DNA of 45,285 bases from Treponema sp. (GTDB lineage: Bacteria; Spirochaetota; Spirochaetia; Treponematales; Treponemataceae): NCBI GenBank assembly GCA_016290335.1, contig JAEETM010000024.1, positions 1 through 45,285 on the forward strand. The letters run 5' to 3'. The notes under the pieces are model-generated. The model had not been told where the DNA came from. It worked only from the letters and a program-made list of their open reading frames with translations, and did not search any database. This document shows, piece after piece, positions 16,800 through 24,753 of this stretch. The translations under genes and the position numbers were made by a program. The number at the start of each line of letters is the position of its first letter. The stretch's first letter is position 1.

Positions 16800-18821
16800 G
16801 TGAAAAAAGCTTTTTTGTTCATAACGTTATCTGCTGTTTTTATCGGGGCTTTAGTAAGCTCCTGTGTGATAACGACATCAAACAAAAAGAATAACGATAC
16901 GGAAGAAGATATGACAACAGATAAAACAAATCCTGATGATTCAAAAAATCCTGATACACCGGATGATAAACAAGTAGATATAGAAAAATATGAAACTTAT
17001 ATCCCATTCATCCCGGAACCGGAAAAATGCTTTGAAATCGACCTTTCCAAACTGAATTTCTGGGAAACGGATAAAGGCTCAGGTATAAAATGCGGCACTT
17101 ACAATCCCGAAACTAAAATCCTGGAACTGAATACTCAGTGGAAAGCAGGTGCTGTTTATGCGTGGAACTTTGCCGGAGCTGCAACGTTTGACGCTTCGGA
17201 ATACAGCTATATCCGTATAGATTACGAGCCTGTAGATAACGGCGGTCCGACAAATCAGAAGTTCAGAATCCGCTGTATTTATGGCGACGGAACTGAGGAA
17301 ATCCAGCTTTGCGAGAGAAAAAGGCATACTCAGTATTGCACTCTTAATCCGGAATTAAAGAAAGAAATAAAGCAGGTTGAAATCTGGTGCATAACGGAAC
17401 AGCCGATTGCATATAAAATTAAGGGAATGTGGTTTACGCAGGACAAAATCATTTCTCCTGCAATTGAAGATAAAAAAGATGGCACATTTGACAATAATAT
17501 CACCGCAATCAGCCTTGTAAAGGATATGGGAGTGGGCTGGAATCTTGGAAATACGTTTGATGCCCACTCTTTTGGCTGGGAACCAGAATACTGGAAACAG
17601 GGAATTGAAGCTGAGTTTCACTGGGAAGATACGGAAACGACATACGAGCTTTTAAAGTTTCCTTACGACAACGGCTACAAAACCTTGCGGGTTCCTGTGA
17701 CCTGGTACTGCCACATAATTGACGATAAATATACAATTGACCCCGACTGGATGGCCCGCGTAAAAAGAGTTGTAGATATGGCTCTGGATATTGGGTATTA
17801 CGTAATCTTAAATGAGCATCATTCGGTACATGGAGACCATGTTACAGAGTTCAGGACTAAATCCGGTCAGGAGCATCTATACGATAAAAGAAGAATGCCC
17901 TCACCTCTGGGTTATGCGGATGGTTATATTGTAAGTTCAAATCAGCAGGATATTGAAGAGTCGGAAAGATTTTTGAAAGCAGTCTGGACCCAAATTGCAG
18001 CAGCATTTAACGGCAGCTACAACGAAAAGCTTATTTTTGAGACGATGAACGAGCCCCGAAATCCGCGGGATGAACATCCGGCAACTTTCCATGATTCAAC
18101 TAATCATGAATGGCAGCCATGTCTGAAGCTTCCTTATCATAAGAAGGATGGTAAGACAATCGGTGGTTACTGGTGCGACAACCGAGAATGTGAAGAATGT
18201 AAGGCTGAATACGAGGTTTTAAACAGGTATAACCAGGTGTGTCTGGATGCAATCCGTGCAAGCGGCGGGAACAATGCAAAACGGTTTGTAATGATTCCGG
18301 GCCTTTGTACAAATACAAGAACTGTTCTTCCAAAGGTTGAAGACGACGAAAACGGTATTTACGCTCCGGGTTTATTTAAAATGCCTGAAGATATAAGTGA
18401 AAATGCGGCAAACAATAAGCTGATTGTTACGGTTCACGAATATCCGGGCTGGAAGCAGAATGAAGGAAACTCGGTTTTTGCTCCGCGCATGCAAACTGAA
18501 ATATCGGAAAACCTGAGATTATTGAATGAAGCTTTTGTAAATGGTGCAAATGGGGACATTCCTGCTGCAAATGGGGACATTCCTGTTGTAATCGGTGAAA
18601 CTGGAACCGGGCGTCAGTCTATTTCATATGACGAGCGTGTAAAATGGATTAAGTTCCTGATGGAGCATGCCCGAAAATACGGAATGAGTGTTATCTGGTG
18701 GGATTGCGGCAGTGATGAAGATGCCTTTGCACAAATCAACCGTGAAAAGATTTGTTTTTATGAGCCTGATTTTGTTGCGGAAATGATGAAGGCTTATTAC
18801 GAAACACCTTCCCTGCATTAA
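16800..18821 (+). CDS. GH5-family endoglucanase lipoprotein
   Basis: 673 residues from a GTG with AAGGAGG six bases upstream. Signal peptide with an LVSSC lipobox, a Thr/Asp/Pro linker (about 25-60), a beta-rich domain of ~160 residues that resembles a carbohydrate-binding module, then a GH5 TIM barrel from VKDMGVGWNLGNTFDAH (about 240) to the end. Acid/base Glu418 is in TMNEPR and the nucleophile is Glu600 in VVIGETG; the barrel also has HHSVHGDH and TLRVPVTW. It probably acts on beta-glucans at the cell surface. Just before the nucleophile strand two tandem 21-base units add NGDIPAANGDIP. Likely co-transcribed with the methyltransferase. Confidence 0.93.
   Translation: MKKAFLFITLSAVFIGALVSSCVITTSNKKNNDTEEDMTTDKTNPDDSKNPDTPDDKQVDIEKYETYIPFIPEPEKCFEIDLSKLNFWETDKGSGIKCGTYNPETKILELNTQWKAGAVYAWNFAGAATFDASEYSYIRIDYEPVDNGGPTNQKFRIRCIYGDGTEEIQLCERKRHTQYCTLNPELKKEIKQVEIWCITEQPIAYKIKGMWFTQDKIISPAIEDKKDGTFDNNITAISLVKDMGVGWNLGNTFDAHSFGWEPEYWKQGIEAEFHWEDTETTYELLKFPYDNGYKTLRVPVTWYCHIIDDKYTIDPDWMARVKRVVDMALDIGYYVILNEHHSVHGDHVTEFRTKSGQEHLYDKRRMPSPLGYADGYIVSSNQQDIEESERFLKAVWTQIAAAFNGSYNEKLIFETMNEPRNPRDEHPATFHDSTNHEWQPCLKLPYHKKDGKTIGGYWCDNRECEECKAEYEVLNRYNQVCLDAIRASGGNNAKRFVMIPGLCTNTRTVLPKVEDDENGIYAPGLFKMPEDISENAANNKLIVTVHEYPGWKQNEGNSVFAPRMQTEISENLRLLNEAFVNGANGDIPAANGDIPVVIGETGTGRQSISYDERVKWIKFLMEHARKYGMSVIWWDCGSDEDAFAQINREKICFYEPDFVAEMMKAYYETPSLH
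18548..18585 (+). repeat. Tandem 21-base motif duplication in GH5 gene
   Basis: AAATGGGGACATTCCTG occurs at 18548-18564 and 18569-18585, cores exactly 21 bases apart (seven codons), giving NGDIPAA and NGDIPVV. Confidence 0.93.
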
Positions 18822-18872
18822 GAGAGCTTTATTAAAAGAGCTTTATTTGGCGTTGATTGGAGTTGTTATAAT

Positions 18873-19631
18873 ATGGAAAATCAGTTTTCGAGGACAGAAC
18901 GGTTACTTGGGACACCCGCAATGGAAAAGCTTAAGGTCGCCAGGGTTGCGGTGTTCGGTATTGGAGGGGTTGGCGGTTACGTTGCAGAAGCCCTTACCAG
19001 AAGTGGAGTTTACAAGCTTGATTTGATTGATAAGGATGAGGTTTCGCTCACAAACATTAACCGGCAGATTATTGCGCTGCACTCTACGCTTGGCCGGGCA
19101 AAGGTTGATGTGATGAAGGAGCGCATACTGGATATAAATCCTGAGGCAGAAGTTCGGACTTACAAGTGTTTTTATCTGCCGGAAACGCGTGATCTGTTTG
19201 ATTTTTCACAATACGATTATGTTGTTGATGCGGTTGATACGGTAACGGCTAAGATTCAGCTGATTGTGCAGGCAAAAGAGAGGGATGTCCCCATTATCTG
19301 CAGTATGGGTGCGGGAAACAAGGTTGTCCCCACTGCGTTTGAGGTTGCCGATATTTCAGAGACGAGTGTATGCCCGCTTGCACGCGTTATGAGGCAGGAA
19401 TGTAAAAAACGCGGGATTCGGGATGTGAAAGTTGTGTATTCGAAGGAAAAGCCTGTGAACAATGGGGACAACCTTAATTGTTTAACCAAAGGAAACAAAG
19501 GGGACACCCCTGTAAAAACAGAGAATCTCGAACTGAAAGGGAACGGAATAGCTCCAGCAAGCTGTGCGTTTGTACCGTCCGTTGCGGGGCTGATAATTGC
19601 GTCGGAAGTGATTAAGGATTTGATACGATGA
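18873..19631 (+). CDS. tcdA: tRNA threonylcarbamoyladenosine dehydratase TcdA
   Basis: E1-like enzyme that cyclises t6A37 in tRNA using ATP. 252 residues. N-terminal FSRTERLLG, nucleotide-binding loop VAVFGIGGVGGYVAEAL, DLIDKDEVSLTNINRQ, DAVDTVTAK and SMGAGNK are typical. Four motif cores occur: DVPII (19286-19292) and KVVPT (19325-19331) fall within well-conserved strands, where other family members have related residues, while NNGDNLN and KGDTPV (19461-19511) lie in a loop of about 25 residues before the C-terminal CAFVPSVAGL. GGAG nine bases before the ATG supports the start. Between GH5 (51 bases upstream) and mnmA. Confidence 0.93.
   Translation: MENQFSRTERLLGTPAMEKLKVARVAVFGIGGVGGYVAEALTRSGVYKLDLIDKDEVSLTNINRQIIALHSTLGRAKVDVMKERILDINPEAEVRTYKCFYLPETRDLFDFSQYDYVVDAVDTVTAKIQLIVQAKERDVPIICSMGAGNKVVPTAFEVADISETSVCPLARVMRQECKKRGIRDVKVVYSKEKPVNNGDNLNCLTKGNKGDTPVKTENLELKGNGIAPASCAFVPSVAGLIIASEVIKDLIR
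19281..19297 (-). repeat. GGGGACA-family motif in tcdA at conserved strand
   Basis: AGGGATGTCCCCATTAT on the plus strand, read as RDVPII directly before CSMGAGNK. Confidence 0.75.
19320..19334 (-). repeat. GGGGACA-family motif in tcdA
   Basis: AAGGTTGTCCCCACT on the plus strand, read as KVVPT in NKVVPTAFEVADI, where homologues usually have a K-x-D-P-T-like stretch (from memory). Confidence 0.8.
19461..19511 (+). repeat. Pair of GGGGACA-family motifs in tcdA loop
   Basis: AATGGGGACAACCTTAATT (19461-19479) and AAAGGGGACACCCCT (19497-19511). Cores at 19464 and 19500 are 36 bases apart, same frame, read as NGDNLN and KGDTPV. Confidence 0.88.
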
Positions 19632-19650
19632 GGGTTGTCCCCATTATCAC
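19631..19650 (-). repeat. GGGGACA-family motif abutting tcdA stop codon
   Basis: AGGGTTGTCCCCATTATCAC on the plus strand. Its first base is the last base of the tcdA TGA stop. It lies in the 58-base gap before mnmA. Confidence 0.9.
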
Positions 19651-19689
19651 CTATTTACACGCTAGGTTACTAACTATATAATTCATCTC

Positions 19690-20865
19690 ATGGAATACGA
19701 AGCTTTACCTTTACCGCCAGCCGGTTCTACAGTTGCAGTGGGACTTTCGGGGGGCGTGGATTCAACTTTAACAGCACTTTTACTCAAACAGAATGGCTGC
19801 AACGTAATCGGCGTAACAATGTCGGTGTGGGATGGCCATATTCCGGCAGTAGAAGCAGAAAAAGCTTTTCATGATGCGTGCTACAGTCCTGATGAGCAGG
19901 AAAACATAGAAGATTGTACAAAGTTCTGCGAGGAAAATGGTATTGAATATCACGTTATAGATGTAAGCGCTGAATATAACCGTGAAGTTCTTGATTATTT
20001 TACAAGTGAGTACCGAAGCGGAAGAACTCCGAATCCATGTATAAGATGCAACCGGTTTATTAAGTTTGGTGCACTTCTGGAAGGAATTAAAAAGCTTGAT
20101 ATTGATTTTGACTATTTTTGTACCGGCCACTATGCGAAAATTGTCCGTCCGACGAATGGATTGTGGAATACCGACAAGCGTCCCTGTATGATTGCCTGTG
20201 CATCCGATGAATCAAAGGACCAGACTTATTTTTTATGCCGGATTCCATCTGACATTCTTGAAAAAGTGCGTTTTCCGCTTGCCGGAATTAAAAAATCAGA
20301 GGTTTTTGAACTTGCACATAAGGCAAATCTTAGTGCCGCTAACCGCAGTGAAAGTCAGGACTTTATCGACATAAAATATATTGATTCGCTGTTTGGGGAC
20401 AAGCCTTCGGTTCCGGGTAATTTTGTGGACATAAACGGCAAGGTTCTTGGTCAGCATAAAGGAATTGAGCATTATACGATTGGTCAAAGGCGTGGTCTTG
20501 GTGTTTCCGGGCCTGTCCCCTACTACGTTAAGAAGATTGATGTTGAAAAAAATGAGATTGTGCTGGCGGTAAAGGAAGAATTGAACTCTACAAGTCTTGT
20601 CGCTGATGATTTTGTGTGGCCGGGCGGAATTGAACCGATGGAATCCTTTGAAGCAGCTGCCAAAATCAGACTTCGAAGTCGCACTGCAATTGGTACGGTT
20701 GAGCGTTATGTTCCAGGAGAAGATGATAAAACTGAATACAAGGGACAACCCTGGAAAATTACTTTTGAATGCGCGCAGTATGCCGTCACACCGGGACAGT
20801 CCTTGGTGCTTTACAAGGATGATGTGATTATTGGCGGCGGAATTATCGTCAAAGCCCTAAACTAG
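19690..20865 (+). CDS. mnmA: tRNA-specific 2-thiouridylase MnmA
   Basis: Thiolates U34 of tRNA for Lys, Glu and Gln with ATP. 391 residues. PP-loop GLSGGVDST at residues 18-26, NPCIRCN with Cys117 and Cys120, CTGHYAK, SKDQTYFL, the central domain with GQHKGIEHYTIGQRRGLG, and a C-terminal barrel ending GGGIIVKAL. The usual second catalytic Cys in the ESQEICF-like segment is not present: the sequence reads SESQDFIDI. The gene therefore belongs to a Cys-Cys subtype or relies on a different chemistry. Two motif cores fall at LFGDKPS (20395) and GPVPYYV (20514). The acylphosphatase gene follows after 22 bases. The downstream minus-strand mnmG makes the other half of the same U34 modification, so the cluster is a tRNA-wobble set. 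Confidence 0.93.
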   Translation: MEYEALPLPPAGSTVAVGLSGGVDSTLTALLLKQNGCNVIGVTMSVWDGHIPAVEAEKAFHDACYSPDEQENIEDCTKFCEENGIEYHVIDVSAEYNREVLDYFTSEYRSGRTPNPCIRCNRFIKFGALLEGIKKLDIDFDYFCTGHYAKIVRPTNGLWNTDKRPCMIACASDESKDQTYFLCRIPSDILEKVRFPLAGIKKSEVFELAHKANLSAANRSESQDFIDIKYIDSLFGDKPSVPGNFVDINGKVLGQHKGIEHYTIGQRRGLGVSGPVPYYVKKIDVEKNEIVLAVKEELNSTSLVADDFVWPGGIEPMESFEAAAKIRLRSRTAIGTVERYVPGEDDKTEYKGQPWKITFECAQYAVTPGQSLVLYKDDVIIGGGIIVKALN

Positions 20866-20887
20866 ATTATTTTGGTAGAAAGATTAC

Positions 20888-21160
20888 ATGAAAACGATTC
20901 GGATGGAGTTCCATTTTTTTGGACAGGTTCAGGGTGTTGGTTTCAGATATACCGCAAAATATACCGCTTCGGGGCTTGGCATTACCGGCTGGGTTATGAA
21001 CGAATGGGATGGCACCGTTACAATGCAGGCTCAGGGAACAAAAGAACAGCTTGATCAACTTCTATCCCGTCTTGAAAACGCAGTTTTTATCCAGATTGAC
21101 CGCATAGAAAAAACGCATATTGCAGTTGATGAGGATGAATATTCGTTCAGGATCGAATAG
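20888..21160 (+). CDS. acyP: Acylphosphatase
   Basis: Hydrolyses acyl phosphates such as carbamoyl and acetyl phosphate in the cytoplasm. 90 residues, the usual size. The active-site loop GQVQGVGFRYTA contains the catalytic Arg, and GWVMNEWDGTVTMQAQG gives the catalytic Asn and the second signature. Its ribosome site is weak (GGTAGAAAG about 8 bases upstream). It follows mnmA closely and probably shares its transcript. Confidence 0.95.
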   Translation: MKTIRMEFHFFGQVQGVGFRYTAKYTASGLGITGWVMNEWDGTVTMQAQGTKEQLDQLLSRLENAVFIQIDRIEKTHIAVDEDEYSFRIE

Positions 21161-21182
21161 TAAAGATGAAATGTTTTAAATG

Positions 21183-21202
21183 AGGAGTGTCCCTATTATC
21201 AC
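21183..21202 (-). repeat. Degenerate GGGGACA-family motif between convergent genes
   Basis: AGGAGTGTCCCTATTATCAC on the plus strand: one C of the core changed to T, with the outer bases of the family retained. It is in the 68-base gap between acyP and mnmG. Confidence 0.75.
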
Positions 21203-21207
21203 TAAGG

Positions 21208-21224
21208 AAGGTTGTCCCCATTAT
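21208..21224 (-). repeat. GGGGACA-family motif between convergent genes
   Basis: AAGGTTGTCCCCATTAT on the plus strand, six bases after the degenerate copy at 21183, in the same direction. Confidence 0.9.
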
Positions 21225-21228
21225 ACTC

Positions 21229-23331
21229 TTATCTTTTTAGATAAACCATTAAGAGCATTATATCACTATTGCGAATACCACTGATTCTGTTTGCCTGACC
21301 GAGTGTAACGGGACGGATTTTTTCCAACTTAATTCGTGATTCAGATGAAAGAGATGGTATACTTCCATAATCAAAATCAGGAGGAATACGGGTATTTTCC
21401 ATTTTATGCAGCTTCTCGACACGTCGGTCTTGCTTTTCTATATAATATTTGTACTTTACCTCAATTCTGGCTTCTTCCCAGTCCTTTTCATCATAACCAG
21501 GATTCTCCATATCAGGCTTTTTTAACAGGAGGGACTCTATTTCTTCAAGTCGGGCATACTTTTCGTTTATTGCATCAAACTGAGCCTGTGTTTTCAAGCC
21601 ACATTCAAACGCGTATTTTGCAAGTCTTCTGTCCGCAGTATCATGACGGAGTTTGAGACGATATTCGGCACGGGCTGTGAACATTCTGTAAGGTTCTTTT
21701 GTACCAAGCGTTACTAAATCATCAATAAGAACACCTATGTAAGCTTCATCTCTTCCAAGAATTACCGGTTTATATTCTGGAATCACCTTAAAGTTTTCGT
21801 AACCGGCTGATTTTTGCACTGAACTCTCAAAATCATTAAGCTCTTTTGTTTCCTGTTCGCTCATACGGGCAAAACTTGCAAGTTCCATTGCCGACATATT
21901 AAGACTTGGATGGAAAGAGTTTGGTTCTATGCTAATGGGGACAGCCTTGATTGATTCTGGTATTGCAGAGAGTGGTCCGCAAAGTTCCTTATGAGCACGA
22001 GCATAGAGTCCTGCATTCATTCCAGCAACAAGCCCCTGTCCTGCTGCCTCTTCATAACCGGAAGTTCCATTTATCTGTCCAGCATTGAATAATCCTGCTA
22101 CCCTTTTTGTTTCCAAGGACGGAAAAAGTTGTGTTGGTTCAACAAAATCATACTCTACCGCATATCCGGGACGGCTCTGCACAGCATTCTCAAAACCTGT
22201 CATCGTACGCATAAAGGCATCTTGAACGCTTTCAGGTAGTGATGACGAGAGTCCGTTTAGATAGATTTCGTCTGTTTCAAGACCTTCCGGTTCTACAAAA
22301 ATCTGATGCCGATCTCTTTCTGTAAAACGCATAACCTTGTCTTCAATCGAAGGACAATAACGTGGTCCAATTCCACTGATTTTTCCGCTGTATAATGGGG
22401 AACGCCCTATGTTCTTTCTGATGATTTCGTGTGTACGCTCATTCGTATAAACAACATGACAGTTTACCATTGGGCGATCTACTTTTTCATCATCAAAACT
22501 AAAAGGGACAACCTTTTCATCCCCCGGCTGTTCCTCCAGTTTTGAAAAATCAACTGTACTTTTTAATATTCTTGGGGGTGTCCCCGTTTTTAGACGGCCA
22601 GTAGTAAATCCCAAACGGTGTAAACTTGCGGTAAGCCCATAAGCACCAGATTCCCCTAACCGGCCACAAGGGGCATCGTATTCACCGATGAAGATTCTAC
22701 CACCGAGGAATGTCCCCGTTGTCAACACAACAGCCCGTACTGGTATAATTCTTCCTCTTTCAGTAACAATACCGGTAACCTTTTGACGCATACCGCTTCT
22801 TGCTACTTGAGATGCATAATCGGGAGAATCAATATTTGAACCGCTGTATCCACGCATTTCGCCAGGAATTGAACCTGAATCGGCAGAACTGTCTGCATTT
22901 GGTGGAAGAGGTGTCGTTGATTCTGTTGTCAGAATATCCGTTACAGTATCCATGAGAGTGTAAAGATTAGGAGTCATCTCACAGATATGTCGAGCAAGTT
23001 GTGAATAGGTAATTTTATCTGCTTGAGAACGCGGAGCCTGAACTGCAGGTCCACGGCTTTTATTCAGCATTCTGAATTGAATCATACTGCGGTCAATGAG
23101 CTTTGCCATCTCGCCACCCAAAGCATCAATTTCCCTTACAATATTTCCCTTTGCTATTCCTCCGATTGAAGGATTACAACTCATACGACCAATTGCATCC
23201 GGAGTTTGAGTAATGAGGACAGTCTTGAGCCCCATACGAGCATTTGCAAGAGCAGCTTCAATTCCGGCATGACCTGCCCCTACTACTGCAACATCATAAA
23301 AATCATAAAAACCTGGCATATTCATTTCCAA
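21229..23331 (-). CDS. mnmG: tRNA uridine-5-carboxymethylaminomethyl enzyme MnmG (GidA)
   Basis: FAD-dependent partner of MnmE that makes the C5 modification of U34. 700 residues, longer than the usual ~620-640. FAD site VVGAGHAGIEAALA near residue 15, MSCNPSIGGIAKG, RGPAVQAPRSQADK, LTTGTFLGG, RLKTGTPPRI, CPSIEDK, GQINGTSGYEEAAGQGLVAG and the C-terminal domain are present. About 45 extra residues (roughly 140-185, rich in Ser, Pro, Asp) are inserted between two N-terminal strands. The start may be TTG 23331 or ATG 23325; neither has a clear ribosome site. Three motif cores lie in the gene, two at conserved GT residues (22579, 22711). It is convergent with acyP, and mnmA is two genes away on the other strand. 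Confidence 0.95.
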   Translation of the reverse strand: MEMNMPGFYDFYDVAVVGAGHAGIEAALANARMGLKTVLITQTPDAIGRMSCNPSIGGIAKGNIVREIDALGGEMAKLIDRSMIQFRMLNKSRGPAVQAPRSQADKITYSQLARHICEMTPNLYTLMDTVTDILTTESTTPLPPNADSSADSGSIPGEMRGYSGSNIDSPDYASQVARSGMRQKVTGIVTERGRIIPVRAVVLTTGTFLGGRIFIGEYDAPCGRLGESGAYGLTASLHRLGFTTGRLKTGTPPRILKSTVDFSKLEEQPGDEKVVPFSFDDEKVDRPMVNCHVVYTNERTHEIIRKNIGRSPLYSGKISGIGPRYCPSIEDKVMRFTERDRHQIFVEPEGLETDEIYLNGLSSSLPESVQDAFMRTMTGFENAVQSRPGYAVEYDFVEPTQLFPSLETKRVAGLFNAGQINGTSGYEEAAGQGLVAGMNAGLYARAHKELCGPLSAIPESIKAVPISIEPNSFHPSLNMSAMELASFARMSEQETKELNDFESSVQKSAGYENFKVIPEYKPVILGRDEAYIGVLIDDLVTLGTKEPYRMFTARAEYRLKLRHDTADRRLAKYAFECGLKTQAQFDAINEKYARLEEIESLLLKKPDMENPGYDEKDWEEARIEVKYKYYIEKQDRRVEKLHKMENTRIPPDFDYGSIPSLSSESRIKLEKIRPVTLGQANRISGIRNSDIMLLMVYLKR
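21933..21953 (+). repeat. GGGGACA-family motif in mnmG
   Basis: Core 21937-21943 in TAATGGGGACAGCCTTGATT, one of the few coding copies keeping the TTGATT tail. Read on the minus strand as SIKAVPIS. Confidence 0.8.
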
Positions 23332-23392
23332 AACTATAATCTATAGTAATAATTTCAAGGAAACATAATCATTATGAGACAATCTCATTATC

Positions 23393-23409
23393 AAGAGTGT
23401 CCCCTTTAT
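23393..23409 (-). repeat. RAYT-side variant of the motif, downstream flank
   Basis: AAGAGTGTCCCCTTTAT on the plus strand, in the 173-base gap between mnmG and the transposase. The CCCCTTTAT form differs from the usual CCCCATTAT and is shared with the copy on the other side of the transposase. Confidence 0.85.
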
Positions 23410-23504
23410 ACATCGATTATAATTGTCACGATTATACTTAAAATAATAAGCTTTTACAATCTGAAGAATAATTCCAATAGAACCATTTTATTTCATTATC
23501 TTAA

Positions 23505-24284
23505 TCAGGCTCTGCGGATTAATGACTGACTTATTCCGGTAAGTCTCGATATTTTGTAAGAAGGAATTCCATTTTTTTTCAGAATACTTACTTTTTCTAT
23601 TATTGTATTTCTATCAAGGCTTTGCAATGAATGAGGATTTATAACACAGAGTTTTTCTCTTATTATTGAAAGGCATCTGGAATCATTCAAGATTATTCTA
23701 TTCTCATATTCCATACATTCATCAGAATTAGAAAGCGAAACATAATCCGAAAACTTCTTAAATCCACCAAATACTCGGAATATATATGAATAATCTGTAA
23801 TACTTTTATGATTTTCGTTTTTTATAGCTGCTGAACTATCTATTTTACTATGCTTAATCTCCGTAAAACTGCTCCATTCATATTCATCGTATTTGGAAAT
23901 ACCTGCTTTCTGGGGATTTCTGATGATATAACGTACGACTTTTTTGAAACTGACCTCATTTTCTATAGGCATACTAAGATATCTACCCTGAAAAAGATGA
24001 CCTGTACGTTCATATTTTATATTGAATCTTCTGACATAACTAGTATTCAATTTTAGCATGAGCTTACTCATTAAAAAATTGCCTTTTCCTATCAGAAGAT
24101 GAACATGATTACTCATCAGGCAATAAGCATAGACACTGATATTCAATTGATCTGTATATTTTTTTAATAAAGAAATAAAAAGCTTTCTGTCATTATCATC
24201 ATAAAAAATGTTTTGCCTGTTATTTCCGCGTATAATTATATGATAGATTCCAGTTTCTCCATATTGCCTCGGTTTTCTTGCCAT
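23505..24284 (-). CDS. REP-associated tyrosine transposase (Y1_Tnp, RAYT type)
   Basis: 259 residues of the IS200/IS605-related HUH transposase superfamily, TnpA-REP branch. The N-terminal GIYHIIIRGNNRQNIF, the HUH motif in MSNHVHLLI and RYIIRNPQKAGISKYDEYEWSSF (with the YIxxNPxxAG motif and the catalytic Tyr region) are all RAYT signatures. The last ~90 residues end in a helix-turn-helix (IPSYKISRLTGISQSLIRRA), typical of the DnaA-like C-terminal domain of these proteins. GGAGGT eight bases before the ATG sets the start. Both sides carry the same variant of the dispersed motif (23393 and 24365, same orientation), the arrangement expected if the motif is its recognition sequence. It appears intact. 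Confidence 0.93.
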   Translation of the reverse strand: MARKPRQYGETGIYHIIIRGNNRQNIFYDDNDRKLFISLLKKYTDQLNISVYAYCLMSNHVHLLIGKGNFLMSKLMLKLNTSYVRRFNIKYERTGHLFQGRYLSMPIENEVSFKKVVRYIIRNPQKAGISKYDEYEWSSFTEIKHSKIDSSAAIKNENHKSITDYSYIFRVFGGFKKFSDYVSLSNSDECMEYENRIILNDSRCLSIIREKLCVINPHSLQSLDRNTIIEKVSILKKNGIPSYKISRLTGISQSLIRRA

Positions 24285-24364
24285 ACAACAATTACCTCCT
24301 GCTATAATATAGTCGAAACTTGAAGAAAAAGTGCAGTTTTAGAACATAATTTTTTCAAAAAATT

Positions 24365-24381
24365 AAGTCTGTCCCCTTTAT
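24365..24381 (-). repeat. RAYT-side variant of the motif, upstream flank
   Basis: AAGTCTGTCCCCTTTAT on the plus strand, 80 bases before the transposase start on its 5' side. Shares CCCCTTTAT with the copy at 23393. Confidence 0.88.
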
Positions 24382-24399
24382 TTTTTTATTTTGGCAGTA

Positions 24400-24416
24400 A
24401 AGGTTGTCCCCTTTGT
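24400..24416 (-). repeat. GGGGACA-family motif upstream of clpS
   Basis: AAGGTTGTCCCCTTTGT on the plus strand, 19 bases after the 24365 copy and 22 bases before the clpS ATG, so it sits in the clpS leader. Confidence 0.88.
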
Positions 24417-24438
24417 TCTCTTATGCTATATTATTTGT

Positions 24439-24753
24439 ATGAGTGATATATTTCATCAAACAGATAACGAAAACGAAAATATTGCAACAGATGATTCTGA
24501 AGTACAATTACCTCCGGAATGCAGCGTTATAATCTATAATGACGATTATACGACTATGGATTTTGTTGTAGATATTCTAGTATCCGTTTTCAATAAATCA
24601 CATGAAGATGCAACTAATCTTATGTTATTAATCCATGAAACTGGTTCAAGCGTCATTGGGAAATATACTTATGATATTGCCGTATCCAGAACAAAAACCG
24701 CCAGAAACCTTGCAAAGAAAAATGGATTCCCATTAAGGCTGGAAATAGAATAG
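24439..24753 (+). CDS. clpS: ClpS adaptor protein
   Basis: Delivers N-degron substrates to ClpAP. 104 residues from the ATG of MSDIFHQ. A longer frame from 24391 would begin inside the dispersed motif and add MAVKVVPFVLL, which is the motif translated and not ClpS sequence. The core PPECSVIIYNDDYTTMDFVVDILV, HETGSSVIGKYTYDIAVSRT and the C-terminal LRLEIE fit ClpS, with the hydrophobic pocket residues near NDDYTTM. There is no clear ribosome site. clpA starts at the next base, so the two are translationally coupled. Confidence 0.95.
   Translation: MSDIFHQTDNENENIATDDSEVQLPPECSVIIYNDDYTTMDFVVDILVSVFNKSHEDATNLMLLIHETGSSVIGKYTYDIAVSRTKTARNLAKKNGFPLRLEIE

Noticed and set aside
20742..20800. Near-motif GGGACA sequences in mnmA (KGQPW, PGQSL)
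   Set aside because: Lack the fourth G; they encode residues conserved in MnmA and may be chance, so they were not counted.
24391..24438. Longer ClpS start (MAVKVVPF)
   Set aside because: The extra residues are the translated motif and its leader; ClpS homology begins later.
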